Positions 14,869-22,305 of a stretch of 25,708 nucleotides of DNA are shown here, in pieces (the stretch's first letter is position 1; each line of letters starts with the position of its first letter). Made by a program: the position numbers and the translations under genes. The DNA lies in NCBI GenBank assembly GCA_910587905.1, contig CAJUOF010000075.1:1-25708 (forward strand), in the 5' to 3' direction. The DNA comes from an uncultured Lachnospiraceae bacterium. GTDB taxonomy: Bacteria; Bacillota_A; Clostridia; Lachnospirales; Lachnospiraceae. The notes under the pieces are model-generated. The model did not search any database. It worked only from the letters and a program-made list of their open reading frames with translations, and had not been told where the DNA came from.

Positions 14869-16887
14869 TTATCTTTCGATCGACGGCCGCGCCGTATTTC
14901 CCGGCGCAGCCCCGCCCTTGGGCACCAGCTGCACCCGGATTCCTTCCAGGCGCTTCGACAGTCCGGAGGTTCCGGCCATCTCGCCGTTTTTGGCCCAGTC
15001 CAGCCAACCGTAGCTCTGGGCATGGACCTGGTAATAAATGTCATACAACTGCTCCGCCTCACCGGTCAGGCAAATGCGGATTCCTTCCAGCCGTTTGGCC
15101 TTTCCCTGTGTCCCGCTCATGGCCCCGTTCTGCACCCAGCTCTGCCATCCGTAGCTTTGCACGTGGGTCTGATACCGGATCCCCCCGGGAATGTTCCACC
15201 GCAGGCGAAGCTCAATACCCTCCAACCGCTTGGACCTTCCTTCTGTTCCGCTCATGTCCCCGTCAAAACTCCACTCCTGCCACCCGTAGCTTTGCACATG
15301 GGTTCGATAATTGACCATTCCGGGATAAGGACTCACAAAGGGCCTTCCCGTGGGCACCCCCGGATCCGCCCCCTTGGGAACGATCACGACATTGATGCCC
15401 TCCAGCCGTTTGGAAAGCCCTTCCGTCCCGGCCTCCGCCCCGTTCTTTGCCCAGTCCAGCCAACCGTAGCTCTGGGCATGAACCCTGTAGTACACGTCAT
15501 AAAGGTCTTTGTCTGCCCCGGTCAGTTCGATGCAGATGGCCTCCAGCCGCTTTGCCTGCCGCTCCGTACCGCTCAAATCTCCGTCCGAAACCCAATCCTG
15601 CCATCCATAGCTCTGCACGTGGGTCCGATAGCGGATCCCCAGGTTTCCGTTCCCGGCCACCCGAATCTTAATGGCCTCCAGCCGCTTTGACCTTCCCGAC
15701 GTGCCGGCCATCCGCCCGTTGCTCACTGGAGGCTGCCAGCCAACGCTCTGCACATGGGTCTCATAGGAAACCTCGATCCCCTCCGCCAGATTCTTGACCT
15801 CCGGATTGTTGATGCTGTCATCCTGGGACCCGGACTGCCCGGCCTTATTCCGATACCAGTCCCGGATGAACTTCCCGGCCGTGGTCAGATCGTCCGCGCT
15901 CCATCCGCTGGTCTTCCCGCAGCTATTCTTGATCAAGGAAGAGCTCCGCCAATCGTTGCTCAGGCTCCAGGCACAATAACTCACCTGATACTGGTCGCAC
16001 CGGTTCAGCCACTCCGTCGCCTTCCCCGTGTCCACATTGCCGTCACCGTTCGCCTCCGAAAGTCCAAACTCCGACACAAACACCGGAAGCCCCCGGCCGA
16101 CGGCCGTTCCGATCTTCTCCGTCAGCCATTGATTATGCTCCGGCGCCGACGCATAAAAATGGAACGCGTACATGAGATTTCCGTATCCGGTGATCGGATC
16201 GTCCACCGGCTCGTGGATATGGCCCGCGCTTCCAAGCTGGGACCAGGTGGGCGTCCCCACAATGATGACCGCATCCGGGTCCTTCGCCCGGATCGCCCCG
16301 ATCACTTCCACTGCATAGCTCTTGATATCCTGCCAGCTACAGTTGTTGGGTTCGTTGCAGATCTCATAGATCACGTTGCTGTAATCCTTATACCGGTCCG
16401 CCATCTCCGAGAAAAAGCGGATGGCCTGGGCCTTATAGGTCTGCGGGTTGCCGTCGCTCAAAATGTGCCAGTCGATGATCGCATACATCCCAAGCTCCGT
16501 GGCATACTGGACACCCTTCGTCACCTGGTCTTTCATGAACGCCTCGTTGCCGCTGCAGTAACCATTCTCATTGGTATACATGGCAAGGCGGATACAGTTG
16601 GCCCCCCAGTCGTCCCTGAGAGTCGCAAAAGCTTCCTTATTGTTATACTGAGAATACCACTGAAGCCCGTGGGTGCTGATGCCCCGGATCTGAAAGGGCT
16701 GTCCGTACTGGTCCACCAGGCTGGTCCCGCTCACTGAAAGCGCCCCGTGGGCAGAGACAGGAGTCTCCCCCGCCGCCGACACATGCCCGGTCCTCTCCGT
16801 CGTCAGAGGGGAGACTGCCACCAGGCCCAGACAAAGTGCCAGCATACCGATCCACGCCAGAAGTCTTCGACTACCGTTCTTCTTCAT
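14869..16887 (-). CDS. Secreted GH5 glycoside hydrolase with six ChW repeats
   Basis: The 672-residue protein has a signal peptide (MKKNGSRR, hydrophobic core, cleavage near VSAAG at 36-40). A GH5 TIM barrel (about 48-347) follows, with the acid/base Glu179 in YEICNEPN, the nucleophile Glu273 in FVSEFG, and HFY near 243. Both catalytic glutamates are present, so it should be active on beta-glucan-type polysaccharides such as cellulose; the exact substrate is not readable. Residues 371-660 are six ChW repeats, each with an HVQSYGW or HAQSYGW core and a KRLEGI end. These repeats occur in cell-surface proteins of Clostridia and probably bind surface or substrate. It is a single-gene unit with its own promoter and terminator. 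Confidence 0.93.
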   Translation of the reverse strand: MKKNGSRRLLAWIGMLALCLGLVAVSPLTTERTGHVSAAGETPVSAHGALSVSGTSLVDQYGQPFQIRGISTHGLQWYSQYNNKEAFATLRDDWGANCIRLAMYTNENGYCSGNEAFMKDQVTKGVQYATELGMYAIIDWHILSDGNPQTYKAQAIRFFSEMADRYKDYSNVIYEICNEPNNCSWQDIKSYAVEVIGAIRAKDPDAVIIVGTPTWSQLGSAGHIHEPVDDPITGYGNLMYAFHFYASAPEHNQWLTEKIGTAVGRGLPVFVSEFGLSEANGDGNVDTGKATEWLNRCDQYQVSYCAWSLSNDWRSSSLIKNSCGKTSGWSADDLTTAGKFIRDWYRNKAGQSGSQDDSINNPEVKNLAEGIEVSYETHVQSVGWQPPVSNGRMAGTSGRSKRLEAIKIRVAGNGNLGIRYRTHVQSYGWQDWVSDGDLSGTERQAKRLEAICIELTGADKDLYDVYYRVHAQSYGWLDWAKNGAEAGTEGLSKRLEGINVVIVPKGADPGVPTGRPFVSPYPGMVNYRTHVQSYGWQEWSFDGDMSGTEGRSKRLEGIELRLRWNIPGGIRYQTHVQSYGWQSWVQNGAMSGTQGKAKRLEGIRICLTGEAEQLYDIYYQVHAQSYGWLDWAKNGEMAGTSGLSKRLEGIRVQLVPKGGAAPGNTARPSIER
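14908..15777 (-). repeat. Six ChW repeat units as a duplicated triplet
   Basis: The six units are spaced 40-60 codons apart. Units 3 and 6 share a VHAQSYGWLDWAKNG core while units 1, 2, 4 and 5 have THVQS followed by a different segment. The order therefore repeats every three units, with a short linker (VPKGADPGVPTG) between the triplets. Confidence 0.85.
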
Positions 16888-16930
16888 ACTCTTCCACTCC
16901 CATCCTGTTGATCATTTTTGTTTCTTCTAC

Positions 16931-16939
16931 ATTATAACA
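16931..16939 (-). promoter_or_regulatory. Extended -10 promoter of the GH5 gene
   Basis: On the minus strand the sequence TGTTATAAT is an extended -10 (TGn plus perfect TATAAT), about 45 bp upstream of the GH5 ATG. No good -35 is visible, which is normal for this promoter class. Confidence 0.65.
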
Positions 16940-16995
16940 GACCTTTCCCGGTTCCGCCACCGCTTCCGGAGTAATCCGTAAGCTTCCAGCGATTT

Positions 16996-17643
16996 CTAAT
17001 ATCCCTTCATGTAATTCACCGACAAGATCTCGATGCCCAGCACCGCAAGGACCACACCTGTGGCCCGGTTCAGGGTGATGGCGCTGGCCTTGTTGGCAAA
17101 CTTGGCGGCGACCCTCGCCCAGAGCAGGGTGGAAGCCACGCAGAAGAGCAGGCACCACAAATCCGGCATGCCGCCTCCCGCACCGATAAATCCGCAGATA
17201 AAGCCCACCGCCATACCGCTCACGACCGACTGGATGATCCGTTTCCTGCCGTCCACCGCATTCATGGCCTCTTTCGTGGTCATGACCGGTTTCACAATAA
17301 ACTTGATCCCGAGAAGAAAGGTCATAAACACCGAAAAGCTTCCCATGGTGGTGTTGGGCACCAGGCTTGCAATAAAGCTTCCGAACAGCGTGAACAACAG
17401 CACCGTCACCATCATGACCAACCCGTTTTTTACATCCAGGTTTTTATTCTTCCCATAGGTATAAGCACTGACGGCGCTGGCGAGAACGTCGCTGGCCAGG
17501 GCGATGCCCACCGCTTCGTAAGCCGGAAGGCCCAGAAAGGTGATCAGCATGGGACTGATCACCGCCGCCGCACTCATTCCCGCAAAACCCGTGCCGAGCC
17601 CCGCTCCGATACCCGCAATAAAACAGATCACAAATCGAAACAT
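16996..17643 (-). CDS. TauE/SafE family membrane protein with internal deletion
   Basis: The 215-residue frame begins like a TauE/SafE-type anion exporter (GIGAGLGTGFAGMSAAAVISP and VGIALASDVLASAVSAYTYG). The second half is short. After VGFICGFIGAGGGM the chain passes straight to PDLWCLLFCVASTLLWARVAAKFANK, where family members normally have some 40 more residues containing two helices and the VGTS-type motif. The joint is in frame at a GGM-coding sequence that in relatives I recall occurs on both sides of the missing block. So this is probably a deletion, and the protein may be non-functional. It overlaps the marR stop by one base (TAATG), showing translational coupling. Confidence 0.8.
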   Translation of the reverse strand: MFRFVICFIAGIGAGLGTGFAGMSAAAVISPMLITFLGLPAYEAVGIALASDVLASAVSAYTYGKNKNLDVKNGLVMMVTVLLFTLFGSFIASLVPNTTMGSFSVFMTFLLGIKFIVKPVMTTKEAMNAVDGRKRIIQSVVSGMAVGFICGFIGAGGGMPDLWCLLFCVASTLLWARVAAKFANKASAITLNRATGVVLAVLGIEILSVNYMKGY

Positions 17644-18083
17644 TACGATTCCTCCCTCATATAAGCATTCAAGTTGTCAAAAATACGGCTGTTATACCCT
17701 CTTATGGCCTCAATCTCATCCTCTGAAAACCCCTTCAACAAAATTTCCAAAAATTTCTCTTGGGCACTCCTCCCGTCCGCAACGGCCTCCGCCGCTGCCT
17801 CACAGATCTTAAGGTGCGCCGTCTTCCGGTTTCCCGCCCCGTACTCCTTCTTAAGATATCCCCGCTCTTCCAGAAGCTTCACCGAGGCCGACACCTGCGA
17901 TTTGGACAGGTAACGGATCTCCACAATGTCCGTCGCCGTATCAAAGCAGGGATTGTTGGCCAGAAAGAGCAAGATGTCCAGCTCCATCCGGGTAATGTCC
18001 CGTTTTTCACAAATTTCCCCCACGCACCTGGAATAAAGAGTCTTCACCGCATTCTGATGTTCCCATGGATTTAACGGAAGCAT
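17643..18083 (-). CDS. MarR family transcriptional regulator
   Basis: The 146-residue protein has the winged-HTH layout of MarR repressors: an N-terminal helix (NPWEHQNAVKTLYSRC), DNA-binding helices with YLSKSQVSASVKLLEERGYLKK (about 58-79), a wing (GAGNRKTAHLKI), and C-terminal dimer helices. It is first in a two-gene unit with the TauE-like gene, and the stop/start overlap TAATG links their translation. A perfect 7-bp palindrome between its promoter and SD is a likely autoregulatory operator. The ligand is unknown; control of the neighbouring exporter in response to its substrate would be usual for the family. Confidence 0.9.
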   Translation of the reverse strand: MLPLNPWEHQNAVKTLYSRCVGEICEKRDITRMELDILLFLANNPCFDTATDIVEIRYLSKSQVSASVKLLEERGYLKKEYGAGNRKTAHLKICEAAAEAVADGRSAQEKFLEILLKGFSEDEIEAIRGYNSRIFDNLNAYMREES

Positions 18084-18096
18084 GAGCCCCTCCTTT

Positions 18097-18114
18097 TTGT
18101 TCTTTTTAGAACAA
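18097..18114. promoter_or_regulatory. Palindromic operator candidate for the MarR regulator
   Basis: TTGTTCT (18097-18103), four T, AGAACAA (18108-18114) is a perfect inverted repeat. It starts at the -10 box and runs to just before the SD of marR, a location suited to repression of its own promoter. Confidence 0.6.
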
Positions 18115-18141
18115 TTTTACATTAAAAAAAATATTTGTCAA
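18114..18141 (-). promoter_or_regulatory. Sigma-A promoter of marR-tauE
   Basis: On the minus strand, TTGACA (18141-18136) and TAAAAT (18119-18114) are separated by 16 bp, about 30 bp upstream of the marR ATG. Confidence 0.8.
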
Positions 18142-18192
18142 GCACGAAAAACTGAATCTTCCTGAAGTTAGTTGAAGTAAAGCTTTTATCAA

Positions 18193-18309
18193 ATGGGAAA
18201 AAAACCTACGGAGGATTACTGGGATAAACCCGTCAAAGAAGACGCACCTGCCGCTGAGCACAACGCAAATGTTATTTTAAAGATAAAAGAAAATAGAAAT
18301 ACATACTGA
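18193..18309 (+). CDS. Possible 38-residue hydrophilic protein, uncertain
   Basis: A short frame starting MGKKPTEDYWDKPVKED, rich in charged residues, ends 10 bases before a hairpin terminator on the same strand. No good SD precedes it, and an in-frame stop lies just upstream, so there is no longer version. It may be a small gene or the residue of a decayed one at the left edge of the AT-rich island. I recognise no family. Confidence 0.3.
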   Translation: MGKKPTEDYWDKPVKEDAPAAEHNANVILKIKENRNTY

Positions 18310-18319
18310 CTTATTTTAG

Positions 18320-18350
18320 GGCATTGGAGTTAATTGTTCCAGTGCCTTTT
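18320..18350 (+). terminator. Hairpin terminator left of the AbiH gene
   Basis: GGCATTGGA (18320-18328) pairs with TCCAGTGCC (18338-18346) with one G-T pair and a 9-base loop, then TTTT. It would end any rightward transcript from the short frame before it and insulate abiH. Confidence 0.65.
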
Positions 18351-18396
18351 CTGGTTTTAGGAACTGGATTTTTTCATATATGTTTTGGAAAACTGG

Positions 18397-18425
18397 TTGA
18401 CTGATATAAACGTAAAATATAAAAT
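18397..18425 (+). promoter_or_regulatory. Promoter of the AbiH gene
   Basis: TTGACT (18397-18402) and TAAAAT (18420-18425) are 17 bp apart, about 60 bp upstream of the abiH ATG, in strongly AT-rich DNA. Confidence 0.65.
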
Positions 18426-18487
18426 AAATATAGAAAAATTTGTCAAAGTAATGGTTATGTGAAAAAAAGATTGGGGGTAAAAGGTTT

Positions 18488-19585
18488 ATGAATATACTTG
18501 TGATTGGGAATGGATTTGACTTGGCTCATGGATTGCCTACAAAGTATGGGGATTTTTTGGAGTTTGTGAAAGTGATTAGACAGGATATAAAAAATGGGGA
18601 AGCGTTAAAAGATGGAAAACTAAATTCTTTTTTCGGAAGTAAACAATGCAAAGAATTATTGAATGATAATATATGGGTTGATTATTTCTTGCAATGTGAT
18701 ATGTATCAAAAAGAAAATTGGATTGATTTTGAATGTGAAATATCAAATGTAATTCAGTCAATAGATAGAGATATGCATAAAAATCATGAATCTAAACTAG
18801 AAGATGAAGCCCAATGTATTACTAATGATTTTTTAAATGAAAGATATTATGATTCTCAAAAAACTTATCGAGAATTAAGGGATGTATTACTCAATGATTT
18901 AAATAGATTAACAAGAGCTCTTGAGTTATATTTGTGTGCATTTATTTCAAATATAACAAATAAAGAAATATTACCATTACCTGATATAAAAAACATCCAT
19001 TTTGATAAGATTTTGAGTTTTAATTATACAGATACATATAAAAAAATCTATGATCCGAAAGAACTAGCAGAGTATGATTACATACATGGAAAGGCTGAAC
19101 GAAAACATTCTTCTGATACAAATAATATGGTTTTGGGAATAAATGAATATCTTTCTAAAAAGAGGAAGAATAGAGAAGTTGAATTTATTGCTTTTAAGAA
19201 ATTTTATCAGAGAATATATAAAGAAACAGGATGCAAATATAAAGAATGGGTTGATGATATAAGATCAGATATGCCAATTAAAAATTTGAAATTTGCTTAT
19301 GTAGATGAAGGTGGTTCTAAAGTGTATCAAAGTGAAAATTCAAAATATCATAATCTTTATATTTTTGGGCATTCGCTAGATATAACAGATAAAGATATCC
19401 TTAGAGATTTAATTTTGAATAAAGATGTTTATACAACAATTTTTTATTTTAATAAAGATGACTTTGGAGCCAAAATTGCTAATCTAGTTAAAGTAATTGG
19501 ACAAGACGAGTTGATAAAAAGAACTGGTGGAAGTACAAAAACAATTGAGTTCAAGCAACAACAGGATATTGTGGAGGAAATATAG
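18488..19585 (+). CDS. AbiH-family abortive-infection protein
   Basis: The 365-residue protein opens with MNILVIGNGFDLAHGLPTKY, the N-terminal hallmark of the AbiH family (phage abortive infection). Other consistent features are FNYTDTYKKIY near the middle, IHGKAE after it, and a FGHSLDITDKDILRDL segment near residue 297. AbiH was described from lactococcal phage resistance; its mechanism is not established. The gene is much more AT-rich than everything around it and has few CTC/GGC codons, so it was probably acquired horizontally. It has its own promoter and lies beside a decayed IS transposase. No partner gene is visible, so it seems to stand alone. The SD is weak. Confidence 0.88.
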   Translation: MNILVIGNGFDLAHGLPTKYGDFLEFVKVIRQDIKNGEALKDGKLNSFFGSKQCKELLNDNIWVDYFLQCDMYQKENWIDFECEISNVIQSIDRDMHKNHESKLEDEAQCITNDFLNERYYDSQKTYRELRDVLLNDLNRLTRALELYLCAFISNITNKEILPLPDIKNIHFDKILSFNYTDTYKKIYDPKELAEYDYIHGKAERKHSSDTNNMVLGINEYLSKKRKNREVEFIAFKKFYQRIYKETGCKYKEWVDDIRSDMPIKNLKFAYVDEGGSKVYQSENSKYHNLYIFGHSLDITDKDILRDLILNKDVYTTIFYFNKDDFGAKIANLVKVIGQDELIKRTGGSTKTIEFKQQQDIVEEI

Positions 19586-19678
19586 GAATGAATATAAAGA
19601 GATTTAAACTATAAGTGAGCAAATTCAAAAAGGTGTACAAAACTATGCTACTAATGCCAATACATTTGCAAGAGGAAC

Positions 19679-20279
19679 CTACTTTTTGCCGCACTGATAT
19701 ACATACATATGTAATGCGTTCTTCCTGTAGCGATCGGTAGAAATAAGCATAGCCTTCCTCAAAAGGAAAAGCTTTTCCATAGCTGGTGCAGGCGATAAAA
19801 TGGGCAAGTGACATCAACAGCCAATACCGTTGAATCCCCTTCGAGGAACGAATTTGATACCTGTCGAATGCCAGACGGCCTTTGCTCTGACGGAAAAAGA
19901 CTTCGATTGGCCATCGTTCCAAGGCCCGTGACGAAGGCTTCGTCCTGGAAGAAATCGTATCATCCACGATGCAGAAGACAGGGTTTCCGGAACGCAGGGT
20001 TTCCCTATAGATCATCTGAATGACAGATTCTTTCAGAGTATTTTTCATTTTTCTGTCATTCCGTTTTTCTTTATTCAGGAAATGGGCAACCATAGTTCGG
20101 TGACAGGGGCTGTATGTTTCAAAATCCTTTGTTTTTCCATGGTATCCAGAAGAAAATACGGAAACCAGAATCGCAAGGATATGTTTGATTACGGTATGAG
20201 GAAAGATCCTGCATAAATTTAATCGCTTTAACTGATTATAAAGAATCCCCGATTGGTATATACTGTTTTCTATAAGACA
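19679..20279 (-). pseudogene. Degenerate IS4-superfamily DDE transposase
   Basis: The minus-strand frame is open from 20279, without a usual start codon, through the N-terminal part (LYNQLKRLNLCRIFPHTVIK) to the first catalytic Asp in CIVDDT. Right after TKPSSRAL it jumps to ERWPIEVFFRQSKGRLAFDR, which holds the final Glu of the DDE triad. The roughly 200 residues expected between them, including the second Asp, are gone. Near the 3' end the frame probably shifts inside a TATGTATGTA stretch; a shifted frame would end at a stop at 19679-19681. Family and expected length are from memory of IS4-like elements. It cannot encode an active transposase. Confidence 0.75.
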
Positions 20280-20382
20280 TCACCCTTTGCTAAATGTTGT
20301 TTTTCTGCCAAAAATGTTTTATAAAAGAGCCTGCAAGGGCAGCACTGATCAATTCAAATAGTTTGTTCCTTTGAAACAAATA

Positions 20383-20437
20383 GCTCCTTTTTGATAAAGC
20401 GTTCACCAAGACAAGCCTTATCAAAAAGGAGCATTTT
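20383..20437. terminator. Long hairpin between the island and the DUF1576 gene
   Basis: GCTCCTTTTTGATAA (20383-20397) pairs perfectly with TTATCAAAAAGGAGC (20418-20432) over 15 bp around a 20-base loop. The plus side is followed by TTTTT. It lies about 30 bp past the DUF1576 stop and probably terminates that transcript on the minus strand as well. Confidence 0.65.
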
Positions 20438-20465
20438 TATGCCACTGTGTTAAAAGGAAACCCTT

Positions 20466-21821
20466 TTATTTCTTCTCTTCCTTCGGCTTCCGAAAGCACT
20501 CCAGCACGGGAATCAGCAAGAAGGCCACGATCCCGGCCGTGAAGCCGCCGTTGTAGAGAAGGAAGCCGCCGTGGATCAGGGGGACACTGGTGACGAGGAT
20601 CGCATGGATCGCTCCCGCCGCCACCCCGGCGAAGAACCCGAACCGTCCGCTCACCGGCGCGAGACCGCTGGCGAAGGCCACGCCCACTAAGATTCCCTGG
20701 GTGGTCAGCGTCCAGCTCTGGGCCGGTGCGATCCCCGACGCAAACATGGCGAAGGGAAGCAGAGAGGCAGCCGCGTAGCCCACCAGGATGGGGAACACGG
20801 TCCTCGGCTGGGCCCCCTGGGCGCAGAAGGACATCATGCACATGAGGGCTCCCATGGTGGCCCCGGTGAATTTCGCCGCGGAGAATGTCACGCTCCCGTC
20901 CGCCATGGTCATTCCGTGGACCACATTAAAGTAAAGAAGGAGAAACAGGCCGTAAAGACCGATGTTCACAAAGGTGGCCGGAATCCCAAAAAACTCCGCA
21001 TAATCCGTCTTGTAGCTGTCGCTCTTCCACAGCTTTTTGTAATCCTTAAAGCAGTTCTTATCCATCAGATAAGCGGCAGCGATGAACAGAACGAAGACGA
21101 TCCCAAAGAACGCGCTGACGAACAGCCGCTCCCCGTCGCCTAAGTTGGTGTTGGTGGGCACCTCCACGCCCGCGGATTTGAAAAAGACACAGAACATGAA
21201 GAACGCCAGGAAGCCCGCCGCCGGACCCGCATTATAGAGATCATAGCCTTTGTGGAAATTGGGAGCGTGGGCGCAGAGGGCCGGCATCACGAGTCCCACG
21301 ACGACACCGAAGACAATCGCGATCAAAAAGCCCACGAAGGAAAATCCCGTCGCCTCCAGATTGGGATAGCGAAAGATAAACTCGCTGGCAAAAGGCGCCA
21401 GGGCCGTCGCAAACAGAGACAGGTTGGCAACGCTCCCGAAGGACACCTTCTTGATCCTTGAATACACCCACACGCCGAAGATAAAGGGCCAGATGTTGAC
21501 GCAGTTCATGCCGAAGGTCCCGTACCCCACGTTCAGCCAGAAGGCCGCCACCGTAAGGCCGGTACACTTCGCCTTGCTGAAATACAGCACCCCGCAGCAG
21601 ATCAGCCCGATCAGTCCCGTGTTCAAAAAGGCGCTCCCCAGCCCTCCCAGGACGAAATAGTCCATGGTAAACTGGGACGGCCTGGTGTTGATGCGCACAA
21701 AGCCCGGAATCAGCTCCCCAAAGTTCCCGGCGCACACCGCCCCCGCCAGGAACGCCACGGAAAACGCCAGAAGCGCCCTCAGGATCATTTTGCTGCTGTC
21801 CCACGTTTTTTCACTACTCAT
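20466..21821 (-). CDS. DUF1576 family multi-pass membrane protein
   Basis: The protein is 451 residues from the ATG at 21821, which follows a perfect AAGGAGGG SD. The longer frame would run back through a structured leader and was rejected. There are roughly a dozen hydrophobic segments. Two related strings, LYNAGPAAGFLAFFM in the first half and LYNGGFTAGIVAFLL near the C-terminus, indicate an internal duplication. The whole matches what I know of DUF1576, an uncharacterised membrane family of Firmicutes. The protein is probably a transporter or channel. A ZTP-type riboswitch in its leader suggests a tie to purine or one-carbon/folate metabolism. Confidence 0.85.
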   Translation of the reverse strand: MSSEKTWDSSKMILRALLAFSVAFLAGAVCAGNFGELIPGFVRINTRPSQFTMDYFVLGGLGSAFLNTGLIGLICCGVLYFSKAKCTGLTVAAFWLNVGYGTFGMNCVNIWPFIFGVWVYSRIKKVSFGSVANLSLFATALAPFASEFIFRYPNLEATGFSFVGFLIAIVFGVVVGLVMPALCAHAPNFHKGYDLYNAGPAAGFLAFFMFCVFFKSAGVEVPTNTNLGDGERLFVSAFFGIVFVLFIAAAYLMDKNCFKDYKKLWKSDSYKTDYAEFFGIPATFVNIGLYGLFLLLYFNVVHGMTMADGSVTFSAAKFTGATMGALMCMMSFCAQGAQPRTVFPILVGYAAASLLPFAMFASGIAPAQSWTLTTQGILVGVAFASGLAPVSGRFGFFAGVAAGAIHAILVTSVPLIHGGFLLYNGGFTAGIVAFLLIPVLECFRKPKEEKK

Positions 21822-21862
21822 AGAAATACCCTCCTTTAGCTTTCTCTCCGCCCTGTGTGCAG

Positions 21863-21895
21863 AAAAGGCAGCATTCGTCATACACAAATGCTGCC
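21863..21895 (-). terminator. Expression-platform terminator of the riboswitch
   Basis: On the minus strand GGCAGCATT (21895-21887) pairs with AATGCTGCC (21875-21867) and is followed by TTTT (21866-21863). Its 5' arm shares the GGC at 21895-21893 with the last helix of the aptamer, so aptamer and terminator compete. The SD of the DUF1576 gene lies downstream. Confidence 0.85.
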
Positions 21896-21959
21896 CAGAC
21901 GGTCGGCTCATATGGACTCCGGTTGCACCGTGTTCTTCACGTCTGCCCGTCAGCAACCG
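21893..21959 (-). ncRNA. ZTP (pfl) riboswitch aptamer
   Basis: Read on the minus strand, outer helix P1 is CGGTTGC (21959-21953) with GCAACCG. Inside it are TGACGG and a small hairpin P2 (CGTG-AAGAA-CACG). The 3' domain GCCGACCGTCTGGGC (21907-21893) is the conserved pfl/ZTP signature. A pseudoknot can form between GACGG (or CAGACG) in the 5' domain and CCGTC (or CGTCTG) in the 3' domain, as in the known fold. ZTP riboswitches sense the purine/folate stress alarmone ZTP and usually turn expression on. Assignment is by eye; a covariance search would settle it. Confidence 0.78.
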
Positions 21960-21978
21960 AAGCCTTTTCTCTGTCATT

Positions 21979-22007
21979 ACTATAGCACGCATCTCAAAAT
22001 CCGTCAA
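21979..22007 (-). promoter_or_regulatory. Sigma-A promoter of the riboswitch-DUF1576 transcript
   Basis: On the minus strand, TTGACG (22007-22002) and TATAGT (21984-21979) are 17 bp apart. Transcription would start about 10-15 bases before the aptamer P1 helix, which fits a riboswitch leader of about 150 bases. Confidence 0.85.
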
Positions 22008-22231
22008 TTGTAATTTTACAGACAGATCCTCAGATCCTCATATACAGAGGGATGCAGAGGACGTCCTCTTTCACGGCAAGGCTCCGGGAATGGACCACAT
22101 AGCATCATTCCGCCGTTTTTCTTCACGATAGTGAGTATAGGTGAACACGCGGCAGCCGTCAGGACGATTGCGGAAATGCTGCCATCCCCCATACCGCTCC
22201 GATCATACTTCCTCCGCATCGGCGTATGTAT

Positions 22232-22261
22232 AAAAAACAGCACCCGTAAGCACAGGTGCTG
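22232..22261 (-). terminator. Rho-independent terminator of the lipoprotein operon
   Basis: On the minus strand CAGCACC (22261-22255) pairs with GGTGCTG (22244-22238), followed by TTTTTT (22237-22232). It lies about 45 bp past the lipoprotein stop. The 220 bp between it and the next promoter (22008-22231) show no gene I can support. Confidence 0.85.
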
Positions 22262-22305
22262 CCCAAAAAGCCGGTCTCGATTCGGCCCGCAATATTCCAC
22301 CGCCA

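Noticed and set aside
19551..20093. Intact 180-residue transposase
   Set aside because: The second catalytic Asp region is missing, the N-terminal part lies upstream of the ATG, and the C-terminal 40 residues are frame-shifted read-through into flanking DNA.
20354..20388. CAAATAG direct repeat as an IS target-site duplication
   Set aside because: It is only 7 bp and closely spaced around AT-rich sequence, with no matching IS ends.
21822..22007. 62-codon extension of the DUF1576 frame
   Set aside because: It translates the riboswitch, its terminator and part of the promoter region. The AAGGAGGG SD supports the ATG at 21821.
22238..22300. Second riboswitch-like element with GGGCAGCA near the lipoprotein terminator
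   Set aside because: The resemblance to the ZTP 3' domain is limited to a few bases shared with a plain terminator. No P1 or pseudoknot partner is present and it follows a stop codon.
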